Part shown: positions 1 to 11,776 of the stretch, piece after piece
Layout of the letters: each line of letters begins with the position of its first letter
Position numbering within the stretch: position 1 is the stretch's first letter
Assembly: GCA_027186245.1 (NCBI GenBank)
Contig: CP114495.1
Coordinates: 2,619,001-2,683,000, forward strand
Direction: 5' to 3'
From: Coriaria nepalensis
Lineage: Eukaryota > Streptophyta > Magnoliopsida > Cucurbitales > Coriariaceae
Length of the DNA: 64,000 nt
Made by a program: the position numbers and the translations under genes
The notes under the pieces: model-generated
What the model was told of the DNA's origin: nothing
Seen by the model: only the letters and a program-made list of their open reading frames with translations
Database searches by the model: none

Positions 1-580
1 GGTAATGAATCTCACAAAATCAAGATAACCAAATAAGAAAATCTCCAACGTAACTTATATAGAACCCAAACTTGTTGGTTTTGTCACCTACCCATGAAAA
101 ACCTTCAAATCATTTTACTGAGACTGTGAAATGCGCAGACCAAATGGATTAAGCCTAAGTTGGTCTACCGAACTTTTGTGACAGAAACGGAGACTCGGCA
201 TAGAGTAAAAGGACCCAAATAAAACACCCTGATTCTGGGCCGAAATTTTCATTCACAACAGCACCTACTGATCATACTCAGGTTTCTAACCTCACTGTTT
301 CACAAAACCATCTGAGAAAATCTTTTACACTGTCTTGAAGAGTTAGAAGATAACAGGGAAAGAAAACATAGAAAAATTGATTTCCTCCATGGAAATGGAC
401 TGTTGGCTCAGAAATCAGACTTCCAACCCACATGTGCATTTTCTCTTTCGTCATTAATAAACCCCTAACTTCCGTAAAGAGAAATACAGTAACTAATAAA
501 TGGATCCAGAAGCCCATAATTTAAATAGAAACAATTATATATATATATAGAGAGACAGAGAGAGAGGCTGATTTACTCAC

Positions 581-631
581 CAACGGTGTGCTTGATTCTT
601 CGGGTCTCGCATCATCGCCTTCCATCATCAT
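581..631 (-). CDS. First coding exon of a gene leaving the left edge
   Basis: On the minus strand an ATG at 631 opens a 51-base, 17-codon exon (MMMEGDDARPEESSTPL) that ends at a good donor, GTGAGT, at 580-575, in phase 0. Three ATGs in a row make codon 1, 2 or 3 possible starts. The sequence upstream (to about 1,010) is mixed-composition and suits a 5' leader. Site-II-like GGGCCCAA words near 1,070 would suit a housekeeping promoter. The rest of the gene lies beyond base 1. I see no second exon between 1 and 580, so intron 1 probably continues out of the window. The acidic N-terminus is not enough to name a family. The exon call is inferred only from the ATG and the donor. Confidence 0.5.
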
Positions 632-1139
632 AAAAAACGATAATTCTCAAGAAAATGCAATGAAGGAAAGATGGATTCGCTTCGCAGCAGCAGCAATTGG
701 ATCGCAGCAAAATCAAGCACGAAATTCTGCTATAAAACCATGCAAGAATGATTCTGATCCCAAATTAGATCGTTGAATGGGTTATCAATTTTTTCCTTAT
801 TAATTTAGTGCAGGAATTTTGCGAATGTGAAAAACAATAAGGATAAGACATCCGCCGCGAAAATTTGATTTGGGGAGAAGATTGAGTAAAATTAGGGCTT
901 GATCAGAGATTCATTTCCACTTTCTAGAACATATAGAGAGAGAGGTGGAGAATCTTAACCGCCTTGTGTAACAGGCTTAACAGCCGAAACGAGAATCAGA
1001 GAGAATGAAACGACCGTGATCGTCCGTCAATCGTAACATAACCTGTTGTAAATATTCGGGCTGAAAACGTGGGCCCAAGATGCTCTTTCATCTAAGAAAA
1101 GCCCAGTCTGATTCAGAACAGTGTTACCCCGTCAACTTT

Positions 1140-1415
1140 CACTTGACAACCCGTAACAAAGATATTGCGTGATATCACTTTTGAGAATTATTTTGACAAC
1201 CTGTATTAATTAAGGGTATCTCAAGGTATTGTGTGATGTAACTCTTGAGAGAATCCTTTGTGATTTTTTATAGTTGCTTGAAAAACCGTACCAAGTTATT
1301 ATATAATATAACTCTCCGAGATATGACTATTGGGAGTACCAGTATCATCGGTTGCTTGATAACTTGTATCAGAGTATTGTATGATGTGACTCTCGAGAGA
1401 ATGTAACTATTTTTT
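1140..1415. repeat. Degenerate four-copy tandem repeat
   Basis: Four diverged units of about 50-80 bases follow each other. Each starts near a 'ttgacaacc/ttgcttgataac' word and runs into 'gtattgtgtgatgtaactct' and 'gagagaat'. Units begin near 1,143, 1,193, 1,274 and 1,350. The region has no open frame of note. The rest of 1,420-2,690 is AT-rich intergenic DNA in which I recognise nothing. Confidence 0.55.
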
Positions 1416-2689
1416 TTGGTTTCCTTACAGACAGATTCAGAGGAGTGAAAGGAGAAGGAAAACTCTTCATTTGTTTTGGAAAGATTGTACCTTTACGGAA
1501 AGTGTATACGAGGGCAAAATTACTGGTCTATTATGTCTCATAGAGGGATTGGAGTATAGGAAAAATAAATAATAATTTATATAACTCAATTCGCTCGGTT
1601 AATATTTTATTTAAGATTATCACATAATTTAGAAAGTTCATGAAAAAAAAATAAAAAATCTCACTTTTTTACATTTTACGATTTTAGGATATTTAATTCT
1701 CATACTAGGAATTTCAACTAAGAGATAAATAAAAATATTATATTTTTAACTATATAACGATATATTTATAATATTTTATTAGGTCTTTGATTTCTTATTA
1801 ACATTTAGTTTCCTTATAGTATTAAGCTGCTTTAAATAAATTAAGGGAACAATAAGTAACTCACCTAATATATGGTCGGCCTTGTTATGGGTCTGTAGTC
1901 ATGTATTTTAATCAGCATTTTAATTAATTTTAGCCTATAACACATTTTTAACTAAATAGTTAATTCAATCATCTCATGATTACTTGATTTAAACTTTCAA
2001 TCTAAGATTGACTTCTAGAAAAGTATCAAAACTACCCAAGAGATGAGAAGTAAACATCTTCTAAAAGAATCTGTTGTGACTAATAAATGTACAATAATTA
2101 TCATTCCATTTAACCAATGTCTCGATTCATTCTAGAGCATGATTTAACTATTAAACCTTAATAAACAAATTATATACACTATTATATCTTTAATGAGTAT
2201 AGACAATAGAGTTACTAAAACTTTTTTCATACCATACTACCTTGCAAGAATTTTATTGTTCAATAAAGTATACAACTTATAGGACTTATTTCCAAATATA
2301 TAAATGATGAATTCTCTCTTGATCACTCATAACCTTCATATACAACATTTCATAGCAAACGGTTCACCTTTAGTTGGGGCTAATTGGAATGATATCAAAA
2401 TATGAAACTCGACATAAAAGACACTATAACGTTCTCAAGTTTAAGGATCATAAGTAATATAATCACTAGATAATCTTCATTAACAGATAGTATTAATTAT
2501 CATTGATAATTACCTAAGTGTCACGTTTGATATATTTAGTCTCTACTAAGCACTCACATAATTATCATGATGTTTCACTAACACAAATAGCCATGAAATT
2601 GACCACCCTAAATACTTTAGGTGATTACAACTTGATTCTACAAATGACAATGTATAGCAAATGAGACGATCACACTATTGAGACTCGAG

Positions 2690-3160
2690 GTAATGAAAGA
2701 GCTAGAGGGAAGACACAATGAATTTGTAACGGTGAAGGTTGATAAATTCAACATGGATATATTTGAGGTAATCGGTGATTCAACTAATGCCTAGGTGAAT
2801 TTAAGGGATATGACTTGCATATAAGATGTTATAAGTGGATAAGATGTCGTATAACCTTGCTTTAGCAGCTTCGAGATACTAAAATATTGCACCACACACG
2901 TTATATGTAGAATACTATAAGACTTTAAATTGAAGGCAAGAGTATATAAAATCAATTTACCCTATACTAGTGAGTAGGGAGTGGGGTTTTCCGGAAACTT
3001 TCCAGTCTGTTAATACTTTACCTTTCATAATGCATAAACAAAGTGGAAGTCCTAAAAAAAGATATAAACATTTAAGGGGGGAACAATCACAAAAGATAAA
3101 TAAGTGTAGTAGATGTGGCGGTCTTGGACATAACAATACGACATGTAATATCCTAATTCC
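2690..3160 (+). pseudogene. MULE (Mutator-like) transposase C-terminal remnant
   Basis: Translated piecewise, the plus strand gives the usual tail of a plant MULE transposase. First comes a beta-strand region (FEVIGD then VNLRDMTC near 2,760-2,820). Then a decayed SWIM region (VDKMSYNLALAASRY, then IAPHTLYVEYYKTLN near 2,830-2,930). Last are REWGFPETFQSVN and a basic stretch ending in a CCHC zinc knuckle, CSRCGGLGHNNTTC, near 3,108-3,150. Several in-frame stops (for example near 2,790, 2,830 and 2,880) and loss of the SWIM cysteines show it is dead. The DDE core and terminal repeats were not found, so this is a fragment. From 3,160 to 3,590 I see only AT-rich sequence. Confidence 0.75.
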
Positions 3161-3594
3161 GCTACCCTCGACTAACACCCTTTGTGAAACTAATCTCAGT
3201 CATCCAAGCTGATGTAATTACATTCCATCATAGCTGATGTGATTACATTCCATCATATGATTTTGTTGAAATAACATTTTCTTTATACTATTTTAATTAT
3301 TAAAACTATTTTATAATGCACTTAATATTTTACAATTCATCACTATGCTTTATAATGTCATTTTAAGTATCTGTTAACAAATCCCGATGGCTTGAGTTGG
3401 CTACGCAATGCCCATTGATCCATTTGGTTTTGGAGCCAAAGACTCAAAATTATATGTCAGTAAAGCCTGATAGCTCGAGTCGCCATTTGAAGTGCCATCG
3501 GGTCTTATTGATTGAGATCCCTTGGCTCGAGGGGACCTTCATTGGGTTAATGTTTAAGGTTGTTGAAGATGAAATGTTAAGATTTAAGTTTAAA

Positions 3595-4078
3595 TATTAA
3601 GGTTAATGTCTAAGATAAAAGGTCAAGATTTAAGATGAGAAGGTTCAAGTTTAAAATTTAAGATGAAATATCAAGGTTTAAGATGAGAAAGTTAAGATTT
3701 AAGATAAAAGTTTATGGTTTAAAGTTAAGTTTTAAGATTTAATATGAATTGTTATAGTTTAAGATCAAGGTTTAAGAGGGAAATATTAAAGTTAAGGTTT
3801 AAGATGGAAATGTTAAAGTTTAAGATTTAAGATAAAAGGGTTATGATTTAAGGCCAAGGTTTAAGATGAACAAGTTGAAGGTTTAAGGTTTAAAATGAAA
3901 TGTTATGGTTAAAGTAAAGGTTTAAGATATGAATATTAAGGTTTAATGTTTAATATGAAATGTTACTATTTAAGGTCAAGGTTTAAAATGAAAATGTTAA
4001 GATTAAAAGTTTAAGATGAAATATTATGATTTAAGGTCAGGGTCTAAGATAGAAAAGTTAATGTTTAAGATTAAACTT
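3595..4078. repeat. Degenerate minisatellite rich in GTTTAAG/GATGAAATGTTA
   Basis: About 480 bases are built from two short words, 'aaggtttaag' and 'atgaaatgtta', repeated with many substitutions and small indels at spacings of roughly 20-45 bases. The strand is strongly asymmetric (A, T and G, almost no C). It resembles an eroded heptamer minisatellite and contains no gene. The flank from 4,080 to 5,590 is AT-rich intergenic DNA with a TA dinucleotide run at about 4,477-4,504. Confidence 0.7.
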
Positions 4079-4472
4079 TTTTGGCATTGATTGAAAACTA
4101 ATTTTTTTTTCTCCATTTTTTTTACTATTTCTCACTTTAGTTAATAATTATAACTTGTTTGCATATTTCACGTATTAAATAAATAATCGGAAAATATTTA
4201 ATTAAATATCATAAGAACTCAAATATATTTAATATAATAAATTTTTTTTTCGTTAAATTGTATTTTATATTATCTTATAAGTTATCTAATTTTCCAAATT
4301 TATTAAATTATTTTTCATTTTTATTCTTCAACACATATTATAAAAATCGATTCTCAGAGATCATCATGAATTTTTATAAATCCGATATTTTAATTCTAGC
4401 ACATATTTTTTTATGATTATTGCAAATTCATTTTCTCTCTTTAATTCTAATATTTTCTTTTCCTCCACTCAT

Positions 4473-4507
<35 letters not shown>

Positions 4508-5595
4508 CATGATTACATAATAAATTAAATTATATATAATAAATATTATAATATATAAGTATAATAATTTACAATTATATATATAAAGCAATTTTATCAC
4601 AACCACGTTATAAATTATTATTTATCCATAAACCATATATCCATAGAAAAATACCTCATCATTTAATACCATATCTTCAAATATGTCAATGAATCTAAAT
4701 CGGTTTGTTTTTTTTTTTTTTCATCATATCTTTTATCTTCATATTTCCTGTCTAGTCAGTCAGTCCCGTCTGTGCATGTCAACCACCGCCTACAATCTCA
4801 TCCTACATCATGAGTTACATGGAATTAAGATCAATGTAGGAGAGAAGAGTACTCTTCTTGTAAGAGAATTTGATAACAACACTATTAATTAAATGTTAAT
4901 TTAAATAATTAGATATTAAATATACCCTTCAATATGGATCCACCACTACTAGATGTTCAATCATGCATGTTATGAGGCCACCAAAGCAAACACACACAAG
5001 TTGGACTCGCCTCATTTCGTCCTTATTCAATGTAACTCATTTTAGTAATAATAAGATTTATGCATTATGTTGATTATCTATTCTCATTCTTATTTTTATT
5101 AAGAAAATTGAATCAAACGTAATTTTAAATTTTTATGTAGAATTTCACGAGAAAATCTAAAATTATAAATTTTTCTTAAATAATGTCTGTATATTTTAAA
5201 TGAACTTAAAATAAATTATATATATTTATATATAACTGAAATTTTGACTATCATAATAGAAACCAAACGACCTTTAAAAACTTTATGTTACAGACTCTAT
5301 CCCAAACCTAACCGTAAGAAGGTGGTAATAAGACAAATTTTGAAGTTGTAGCTTGAAAGAAACACTTTACTTTGATTGATAATATCATATCAAATTTTGT
5401 CCATATTTGAGAAGTATCTCATCAACGAACCTCTTTGGTATCTAATCTCCTGCTCAATAATTTAATCACTAAGTCCGAATCAACGACTAGTAATTCAATG
5501 CTCCTCGTTTCATCGACTAATCACAAAAATGACATGACAGTATAATATATACTTTTAATCAATAAATTGTGTATCATAATTTAGTTTTTAAAGAC

Positions 5596-5742
5596 GATAA
5601 TATTATTAATATGATAATATTTAAAATCAACTTATAAAAAATTATTTATAAACGAGATTGATATTATTAATATGATAGTATTTAAAATCAACTCTTTAAA
5701 AATTATTTATGAACGAAATCTATATGATTAATATGATGATAT
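5596..5742. repeat. Tandem repeat upstream of CCD7, about 2.4 x 60 bp
   Basis: Two nearly complete units (5,596-5,655 and 5,656-5,716) share 'tattattaatatgata', 'tatttaaaatcaact' and 'aaaattattta', and each ends in '(t/g)aacga'. A partial third unit follows to about 5,742. The array lies about 415-560 bases 5' of the CCD7 start codon, so it may fall in its promoter. It is purely AT-rich and noncoding. Confidence 0.7.
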
Positions 5743-6072
5743 TAGGAGGAGTTGCATTTGTCATTTTATATAAATAAAGTGGGACCATTTCATGAATTGC
5801 AATGTGATATAGTGGACCATAATGTACATGAACATCAATGATGCTTATTGATCATATTCCCCTCTGTATAATGTTGCAAAATAAACAAGATGAGGTAAGA
5901 TTAATCAAATTCAAAAACATTTTGTCTGCCATTCATTCATCTACAAAATTTGTTCATGCCCTCCACAATAGATGCAATCTATGCCCCACCATGACCCAAC
6001 ATTTGTAATTGCACCAAACATGGGCGGATCTGTAATTTCAATTAGCATTGAAGTCATTAGATCTCTCTCATG

Positions 6073-6080
6073 TATAAATA
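6073..6080 (+). promoter_or_regulatory. Candidate TATA box of CCD7
   Basis: TATAAATA lies 77 bases before the CCD7 ATG, which would give a leader of about 40-50 bases. It merges into a TA dinucleotide run to about 6,099, so the exact element cannot be fixed by eye. Confidence 0.5.
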
Positions 6081-6156
6081 TATATATATATATATATAGA
6101 CATAGAAGTCACCTTCATATGAAAAAAACACCTCCTCAACTCACTTAATACAAGCA

Positions 6157-9100
6157 ATGCAGGCTAAATCAATAGTATCTCATATGGTTCCAACACCATC
6201 CTCTTCACAGACTAAGCTTCTTCTTGTCCATGATAGGCCGGTCCATCAACTTCAATCTGGCAGGCAAGTTGTATTGCCCCGAGCTATCTCCATCTCCCGA
6301 CCGGATACGAATAATGTTGTTGTCAACCCTTCAAATAATCCCTTGGATATTCATGTTGATGACTCAGTCGCTGCATTTTGGGATTACCAGTTTCTCTTTG
6401 TCTCCCAACGGCAGGAGGCAGCTCAACCAGAGATTCTCAGAGTGGTCCACGGTGAAATCCCGATAGACTTTCCGTCTGGAACGTACTACTTAACCGGTCC
6501 AGGAATGTTCATGGACGATCATGGCTCAACGGTGCACCCTCTAGACGGTCACGGCTACCTTAGGGCTTTTACTTTTGACATGGCGAGTAAGGAGGTGAAG
6601 TTCATGGCTAGGTACGTGAAGACTGAGGCTCAGGTGGAGGAGCACGATCCTTTGACCGACACTTGGCGGTTCACTTACCGGGGTCCATTTTCAGTATTGA
6701 AAGGCGGACGGAAAGTCGGGAACACTAAGGTGATGAAGAATGTCGCTAATACTAGTGTGTTAAGATGGGGAGGGAAGCTATTGTGCTTGTGGGAAGGCGG
6801 GGATCCGTATGAGATCGAATCCGAAACGTTGGACACCGTCGGGAGGTTCGATGTAACCAATGGCCTGGATTTAGAAGAGTCCGAGAGTAGATACAATGCC
6901 GGTGATGTATGGGATGTAGCAGTGGCCTTGTTGAAGCCAGTATTATATGGTAAAAATAGTATTAATTAATTACACATTAAGACAGAACATAATTTGGTAA
7001 CTTGGTTAATTAACTTTGGCAGGAGTGTTTAAGATGCCTTCCAAGAGATTATTGTCTCATTACAAGGTGGACGGTCGGAGAAACAGACTTCTCACGATGA
7101 CGTGCAATGCAGAAGATATGCTAATTCCAAGGAGCAATTTCACATTTTATGGTAACTAACTAATTAATTAATATATTAAATAAAAACATTATTATATTAT
7201 AATATTAATAATTTTTTGGGTAAATTATATTATATACTATTTTTTGGTTAGCAACAAAAAATATTATATAATATTATGATTAGATAAAAATATAGGAATT
7301 TATTTGCAAAATCATAATAATTTATTTATAAAATTTTAATAATTTTAATTTTTTTTTAATTTTAATAAAATTGAAGACGTAAATGTAATATCAATTTAAC
7401 CCACTTTTATTTCTATCTTTATTTATTATATATAATTAAAATCGAATTTTACAAAATTATATTACATTTTATTATCTTGACATGCAACTGTGATCAACTG
7501 CAGAGTTTGACTCAGATTTCAAGATGATGCAGAAGCAAGAAGTCATCATCCCTGACCACATGATGATCCATGACTGGGCTTTTACTGATACTCACTACAT
7601 TCTATTCGCTAATCGTATCAAACTTGATGCTTTTGGTAATCATTTTTATTTTGCAAATTTGAAGGAAAAAAAAAAGAGGAAAGAAGAAGTTCACATTTTT
7701 TTAAAATATATATTTAAATTAAAATTTGGTTCAAATTTTAAATTTGTAGGTGCTATGGCGGCGGTTTGTGGGGTATCTCCAATGATATCAGCACTATCAG
7801 TAAACCCCAGCAAAACGACGACACCCATTTACTTACTTCCTCGATTTCCAAGCAAAGCATATGGAAATAGAGATTGGAGAGTGCCGATTGAAGTTCCTTC
7901 ACAATTGTGGTTACTACATGTCGGAAATGCTTATGAGGTTAGAGATGATAATGGCAGCTTGGATATCCAGATACATGCTTCTGCTTGCTCTTACCACTGG
8001 TTCAATTTTCAAAAATTATTTGGTAGGCTCTCCAAGTTTCAACAAATAACCAATAAACCCAATGGTTCAATTAAATTTAATTAATTCGTCCTTATTTTGT
8101 ATTTTGTATTATTATTTTTTATTTCTTTTTCAATTTATGTTCCTTAGGTTATGATTGGCAAAGTGGCAAACTAGATCCTTCGATCATGAACAAGAACCAA
8201 TCAGAGAATGAACAACTGCCTCACGGCCCTCACCTAATTCAGGTTACTTAATTCTCTAACCTCTCTTTATAATAACAGTAATAACATTAAAATAACCTTT
8301 GGACAAAAAGTCCCTTAGAATTTTTTATTCTAAACCCATATCGATCTTAGATACTAACTAAAATACCGTTACCAATATCGGTTCTCGTCTTGATATTGAG
8401 AATCATGACCAATTTTAAAATTAATCCTGATCTAAGTATTGACTAAGACTTTGATATTTAAACAGTATAATATTTCTCTTCTTCCAAAATAGTATCAGGA
8501 AAATTGGAAATTAAGATGGTTATTATTTCCACCCCTATACCAATCGTAACGAGACTCTTGCCCGGTCCTAATAACCTTAGTTCAATAATTCTATGTATAT
8601 TTAACTTAATGCAGGTGTCTATAAAATTGGGTGCTAATGGGAGTTGCCAAAACTGCTCAATAGAGGCTTTAAACCAATGGACCAAATCCTCAGATTTTCC
8701 TGTAATAAGCCCAGCCACTTCTGGGTACAAAAACAAGTACATATATGCAGCAACTTCTTCTGGGTCCCGCCCTTCCTTGCCTTCTTTCCCATTTGATATG
8801 GTGGTCAAACTGAACCTTCTAGATGGTTCCACTACCACTTGGCGTTCAGGTAGTAGAAGGTTCATTGGGGAGCCCATCTTTGTTCCAAACGGAAGTGGTG
8901 AAGATGATGGCTACCTTCTTGTTGTAGAGGTCAGCAAATAAATCAACTGTGCTTTTAAATTTTTTTTTTTTTAAATCTATTATTGTTTATTTCTTCCAGT
9001 TATTCTTTGATGCAGTATGCAGTAGCTATACAGAGGTGTTTTTTAGTGATTTTGGATCCTAAAAGGATAGGAGGAGCTGATGCAGTAGTAGTGAGACTTG

Positions 9101-9162
9101 AAGTTCCCAAGCACATGAACTTTCCTTTGGGCTTTCATGGTTTCTGGGCGGCTGATGCTTAG
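6157..9162 (+). CDS. CCD7: Carotenoid cleavage dioxygenase 7 (strigolactone biosynthesis)
   Basis: Seven exons join in frame: 6157-6949, 7023-7151, 7504-7635, 7750-8022, 8148-8242, 8615-8929 and 9016-9162, giving 627 residues, close to the family length. Known role: CCD7 (MAX3/RMS5/D17) cleaves 9-cis-beta-carotene in plastids, between D27 and CCD8, on the way to carlactone and strigolactones. Seen here are family blocks such as AAFWDYQFLFVSQ, GSTVHPLDGHGYLRAF, KVMKNVANTSVLRWGG and GNAYEVRDDNG. The four expected iron-ligand histidines are present: H277 (LLSHYK), H330 (MIHDW), H408 (LLHVG) and H620 (GFHGF). The Ser-rich, low-acid N-terminus of about 60 residues suits a transit peptide. The first ATG of the open frame was taken as the start. 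The gene ends 232 bases from the convergent PPR gene. I see no damage; it looks functional. Confidence 0.95.
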
Positions 9163-9394
9163 GTCCGTCGTACGGCTGGCAATGATTGTGCAGAAGCAGC
9201 TCACACAGACATTTCGGAAGTATCTCATACGTCATATGTATGCAAATATTTTCCCCAATTTTATTGTACAACATGAAAAGCTATCCAACAAGCTCTTACT
9301 TGGAGTTGAAATAAAAAACTTTCCATACCTTTCTAATGATTCAAGGGGAACAACATTTTTGAGGTTTTTATACAGAAAATAAAGAGCACAAGAA

Positions 9395-11392
9395 TTACCA
9401 TAAATCCCCACAAGAACAAAACCCATCTCTAAAATGGTGGAAACAATTCGAGTCCTTCAGTACAATTTCTCGTCCCACAATCTTCGATATCTTCTTTGCA
9501 GAATCATGGCAGTTATCACATACACGAGCGTTTTTCGTAATCCGGATTTTCGATCCTTCTTGTGTACTAATAAGCCCAAAAGAAAGTGCCAAAAGTTCAC
9601 TATGCCCATTCAGAATGCATTCCCTTTCCTCATCCACATCATGGAAGCTAACATCACTTTCCAGCCTATACCCTTCTCCTTCTTCTTCTTCCATTTTTTT
9701 CATCAAACACTCTAATTGCCAATATATCTTCTCCGATCTAGGATGCGACACGTCCCCTGTCCCAAAAACATGAACTTTATTCCGGAACTCTATCCAACTA
9801 TACGCCTTTTTGGGGTCCAATCCCATATCTCGAATCGTCTCTCTAATTTTCTCAACCATATCCCATTTTTTATCTTTCGCATACCAGTTTGAAAGCATAA
9901 CATAGTTTTGGGAGTTTAAAGGTTCCAAATCACACAGTTGATCTATTACCCTTTTACCTATTTTCATTTGCTTGTGAATTCTACACCCATCAAGTAATGC
10001 TCTTAAGACCTCGGCTTGCTTCTCGATTTTTTGTTCCTCAATGAACATTTTAGCCTCATTAAACTGCCCGGATCGAGCCAGAAGAGAAGTCATTAAAGCA
10101 AAGTGAACCATTTTTGGTGCTATTATTTTGTTAAAGTAGAACTTTCCTTCTTCAACCATTAATGCAGTACTACAAGCATGAAGAATCACAGAATACATAA
10201 TTTGATCGATATGAATTATGGATTTCTTCTCCATTTCTTGGAACAATTTAACTCCAACCTTCCCTTGTCCATGTACGCTGTACCCTAGAATAATCACAGT
10301 CCAAGAAATTGCATCTCTAATCTTCATTCTTGAGAAAACCTTTGATGCCAGTTCAATTGAACCCGACTTCACATACATGTCCATAATCGCATTCTCTACA
10401 ATAATATTCATGTCAATACCATTCCTAAGCACAGAAGCATGAATCTCTCTTCCATGCTTATAAGCAGCCATTCTCCCACAAGCTGGAAGAATACTTGAAA
10501 TTGTTAATGAATCCGGTTTTATCTCCTGCATATTCATCTTCCGAAAAAGTTTAAACCCCTCATTGATTTCTCCTCTCTTTACATAAGCACGAATCATTTC
10601 GGTCCATGCTACAACATCTTTCAACACCATCTGATCGAAAGTATCCCGTGCATCTCTAATACTCTCACAATCAATATACATTTTCAATAATGAATTAAAA
10701 ACTAACTCTTCAAACTCAAATCCACATTTCCTTGCAATTTGATGGATTTTCTTTCCATCTTGAAGCCGTTTGGTCCGGCCACAAGCAACAATTGTAGTTG
10801 CTAATGCAATTGGATCAATATCGACCTTTAACTTTACCATTTGATAAAACAAGTGGATTGCTAATCTGGGTTTATCTTTACTCATATACATTTTAGCTAA
10901 GAGAGTCCAAGAAACAGAGCTCTTATTCGGAGACTTATCAAAAACCCACCTAGCTGAGTTGACACTATCAAGATTTGCATACAATTCGATCAAGGCAGTG
11001 ATTACATAGAGGTTAGAGGAAAACCCGAGTTTGAAAGACTGACCATGAACTTGCTTGCCAAATTGAAGATCATGAAAGAGGTGGGAAGCGGATAAAACGC
11101 GTGGGAGAGTGTGTTTATCAGGGACGACCCCACGGAGGAGCATTTGGTGGTAGGTGGTGATGACTTGGCGGGGTTCTTTATTGGTAAGGTGGAGCTGGAT
11201 AAGGTTGTTCCATGCGAAAGTGTCTGATACAGGAATATCGTCGAACGCCTGGTGTGCAAGTGACAGTTTTTTGCATTTGTTCAGACCAGTCTTGCTTTGT
11301 GGGTTATAGAAACTGTGAAATGGAGATGAGATGGTGGTAGAGGGTCTTGGAACTTGAAGAAAATGAAGTTGTTTGGATGGAAGGAGCTCCAT
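9395..11392 (-). CDS. DYW-type pentatricopeptide repeat protein
   Basis: A single uninterrupted exon codes for 665 residues. The N-terminus (MELLPSKQLHFLQVPRP) is basic and hydroxylated, as in organelle-targeted PPR proteins. From about residue 40 to 520, repeats of the PLS type can be read (for example DTFAWNNLIQLHL, SVSWTLLAKMY, DVVAWTEMIRAY, DAISWTVIILGY). E/E+ motifs follow, then a C-terminal DYW deaminase-like domain with HSE (597-599), CDNCH (from 625), HHF and a final CSCGDLW. Members of this family bind organelle transcripts and edit C to U. The target cannot be told from sequence. The last three residues are DLW instead of DYW. The gene is intronless, convergent with CCD7, and shares a 384-base divergent intergenic region with NUP62. 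Which orthologue it is remains unknown. Confidence 0.92.
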   Translation of the reverse strand: MELLPSKQLHFLQVPRPSTTISSPFHSFYNPQSKTGLNKCKKLSLAHQAFDDIPVSDTFAWNNLIQLHLTNKEPRQVITTYHQMLLRGVVPDKHTLPRVLSASHLFHDLQFGKQVHGQSFKLGFSSNLYVITALIELYANLDSVNSARWVFDKSPNKSSVSWTLLAKMYMSKDKPRLAIHLFYQMVKLKVDIDPIALATTIVACGRTKRLQDGKKIHQIARKCGFEFEELVFNSLLKMYIDCESIRDARDTFDQMVLKDVVAWTEMIRAYVKRGEINEGFKLFRKMNMQEIKPDSLTISSILPACGRMAAYKHGREIHASVLRNGIDMNIIVENAIMDMYVKSGSIELASKVFSRMKIRDAISWTVIILGYSVHGQGKVGVKLFQEMEKKSIIHIDQIMYSVILHACSTALMVEEGKFYFNKIIAPKMVHFALMTSLLARSGQFNEAKMFIEEQKIEKQAEVLRALLDGCRIHKQMKIGKRVIDQLCDLEPLNSQNYVMLSNWYAKDKKWDMVEKIRETIRDMGLDPKKAYSWIEFRNKVHVFGTGDVSHPRSEKIYWQLECLMKKMEEEEGEGYRLESDVSFHDVDEERECILNGHSELLALSFGLISTQEGSKIRITKNARVCDNCHDSAKKISKIVGREIVLKDSNCFHHFRDGFCSCGDLW

Positions 11393-11725
11393 CCAAACTG
11401 AAATAAAGGGTCAAGTGAAAAATAGAATGAGGTAGAGAGACGGTGGAAAGGAGAGTTAATTCTGGAGAATTCTGTATGGAAGTTGAAGAAGGTGGAGGTG
11501 AAAATGGAGGAGAAAAATGAGAGAAAGGAGAGTGGGATTTATGGATATCTGGCTGTTTGGTTAATGAGAAATTTTGCAGAGGAAAAAAGGGGGAAAAAAA
11601 CTTATGAAAATGTGAAGGGTATAATGGAAATGCATACGTACGGTATAAGTGCTACAAATTAAGCAGATACCCTTTTTTAAAGCGCGCAAAGCCCTAAAAA
11701 ACCCCTGGAAATTCAAAATCACAGC

Positions 11726-11765
<40 letters not shown>

Positions 11766-11776
11766 CTCCGGCGACA
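11393..11776. promoter_or_regulatory. Short divergent intergenic region between PPR and NUP62
   Basis: Only 384 bases separate the two start codons, which face away from each other, so promoters and leaders of both genes must share it. A (GA)n run at about 11,728-11,762 sits directly before the NUP62 ATG, in its leader. No clear TATA box is visible for either gene, as is common for housekeeping pairs. Confidence 0.55.
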
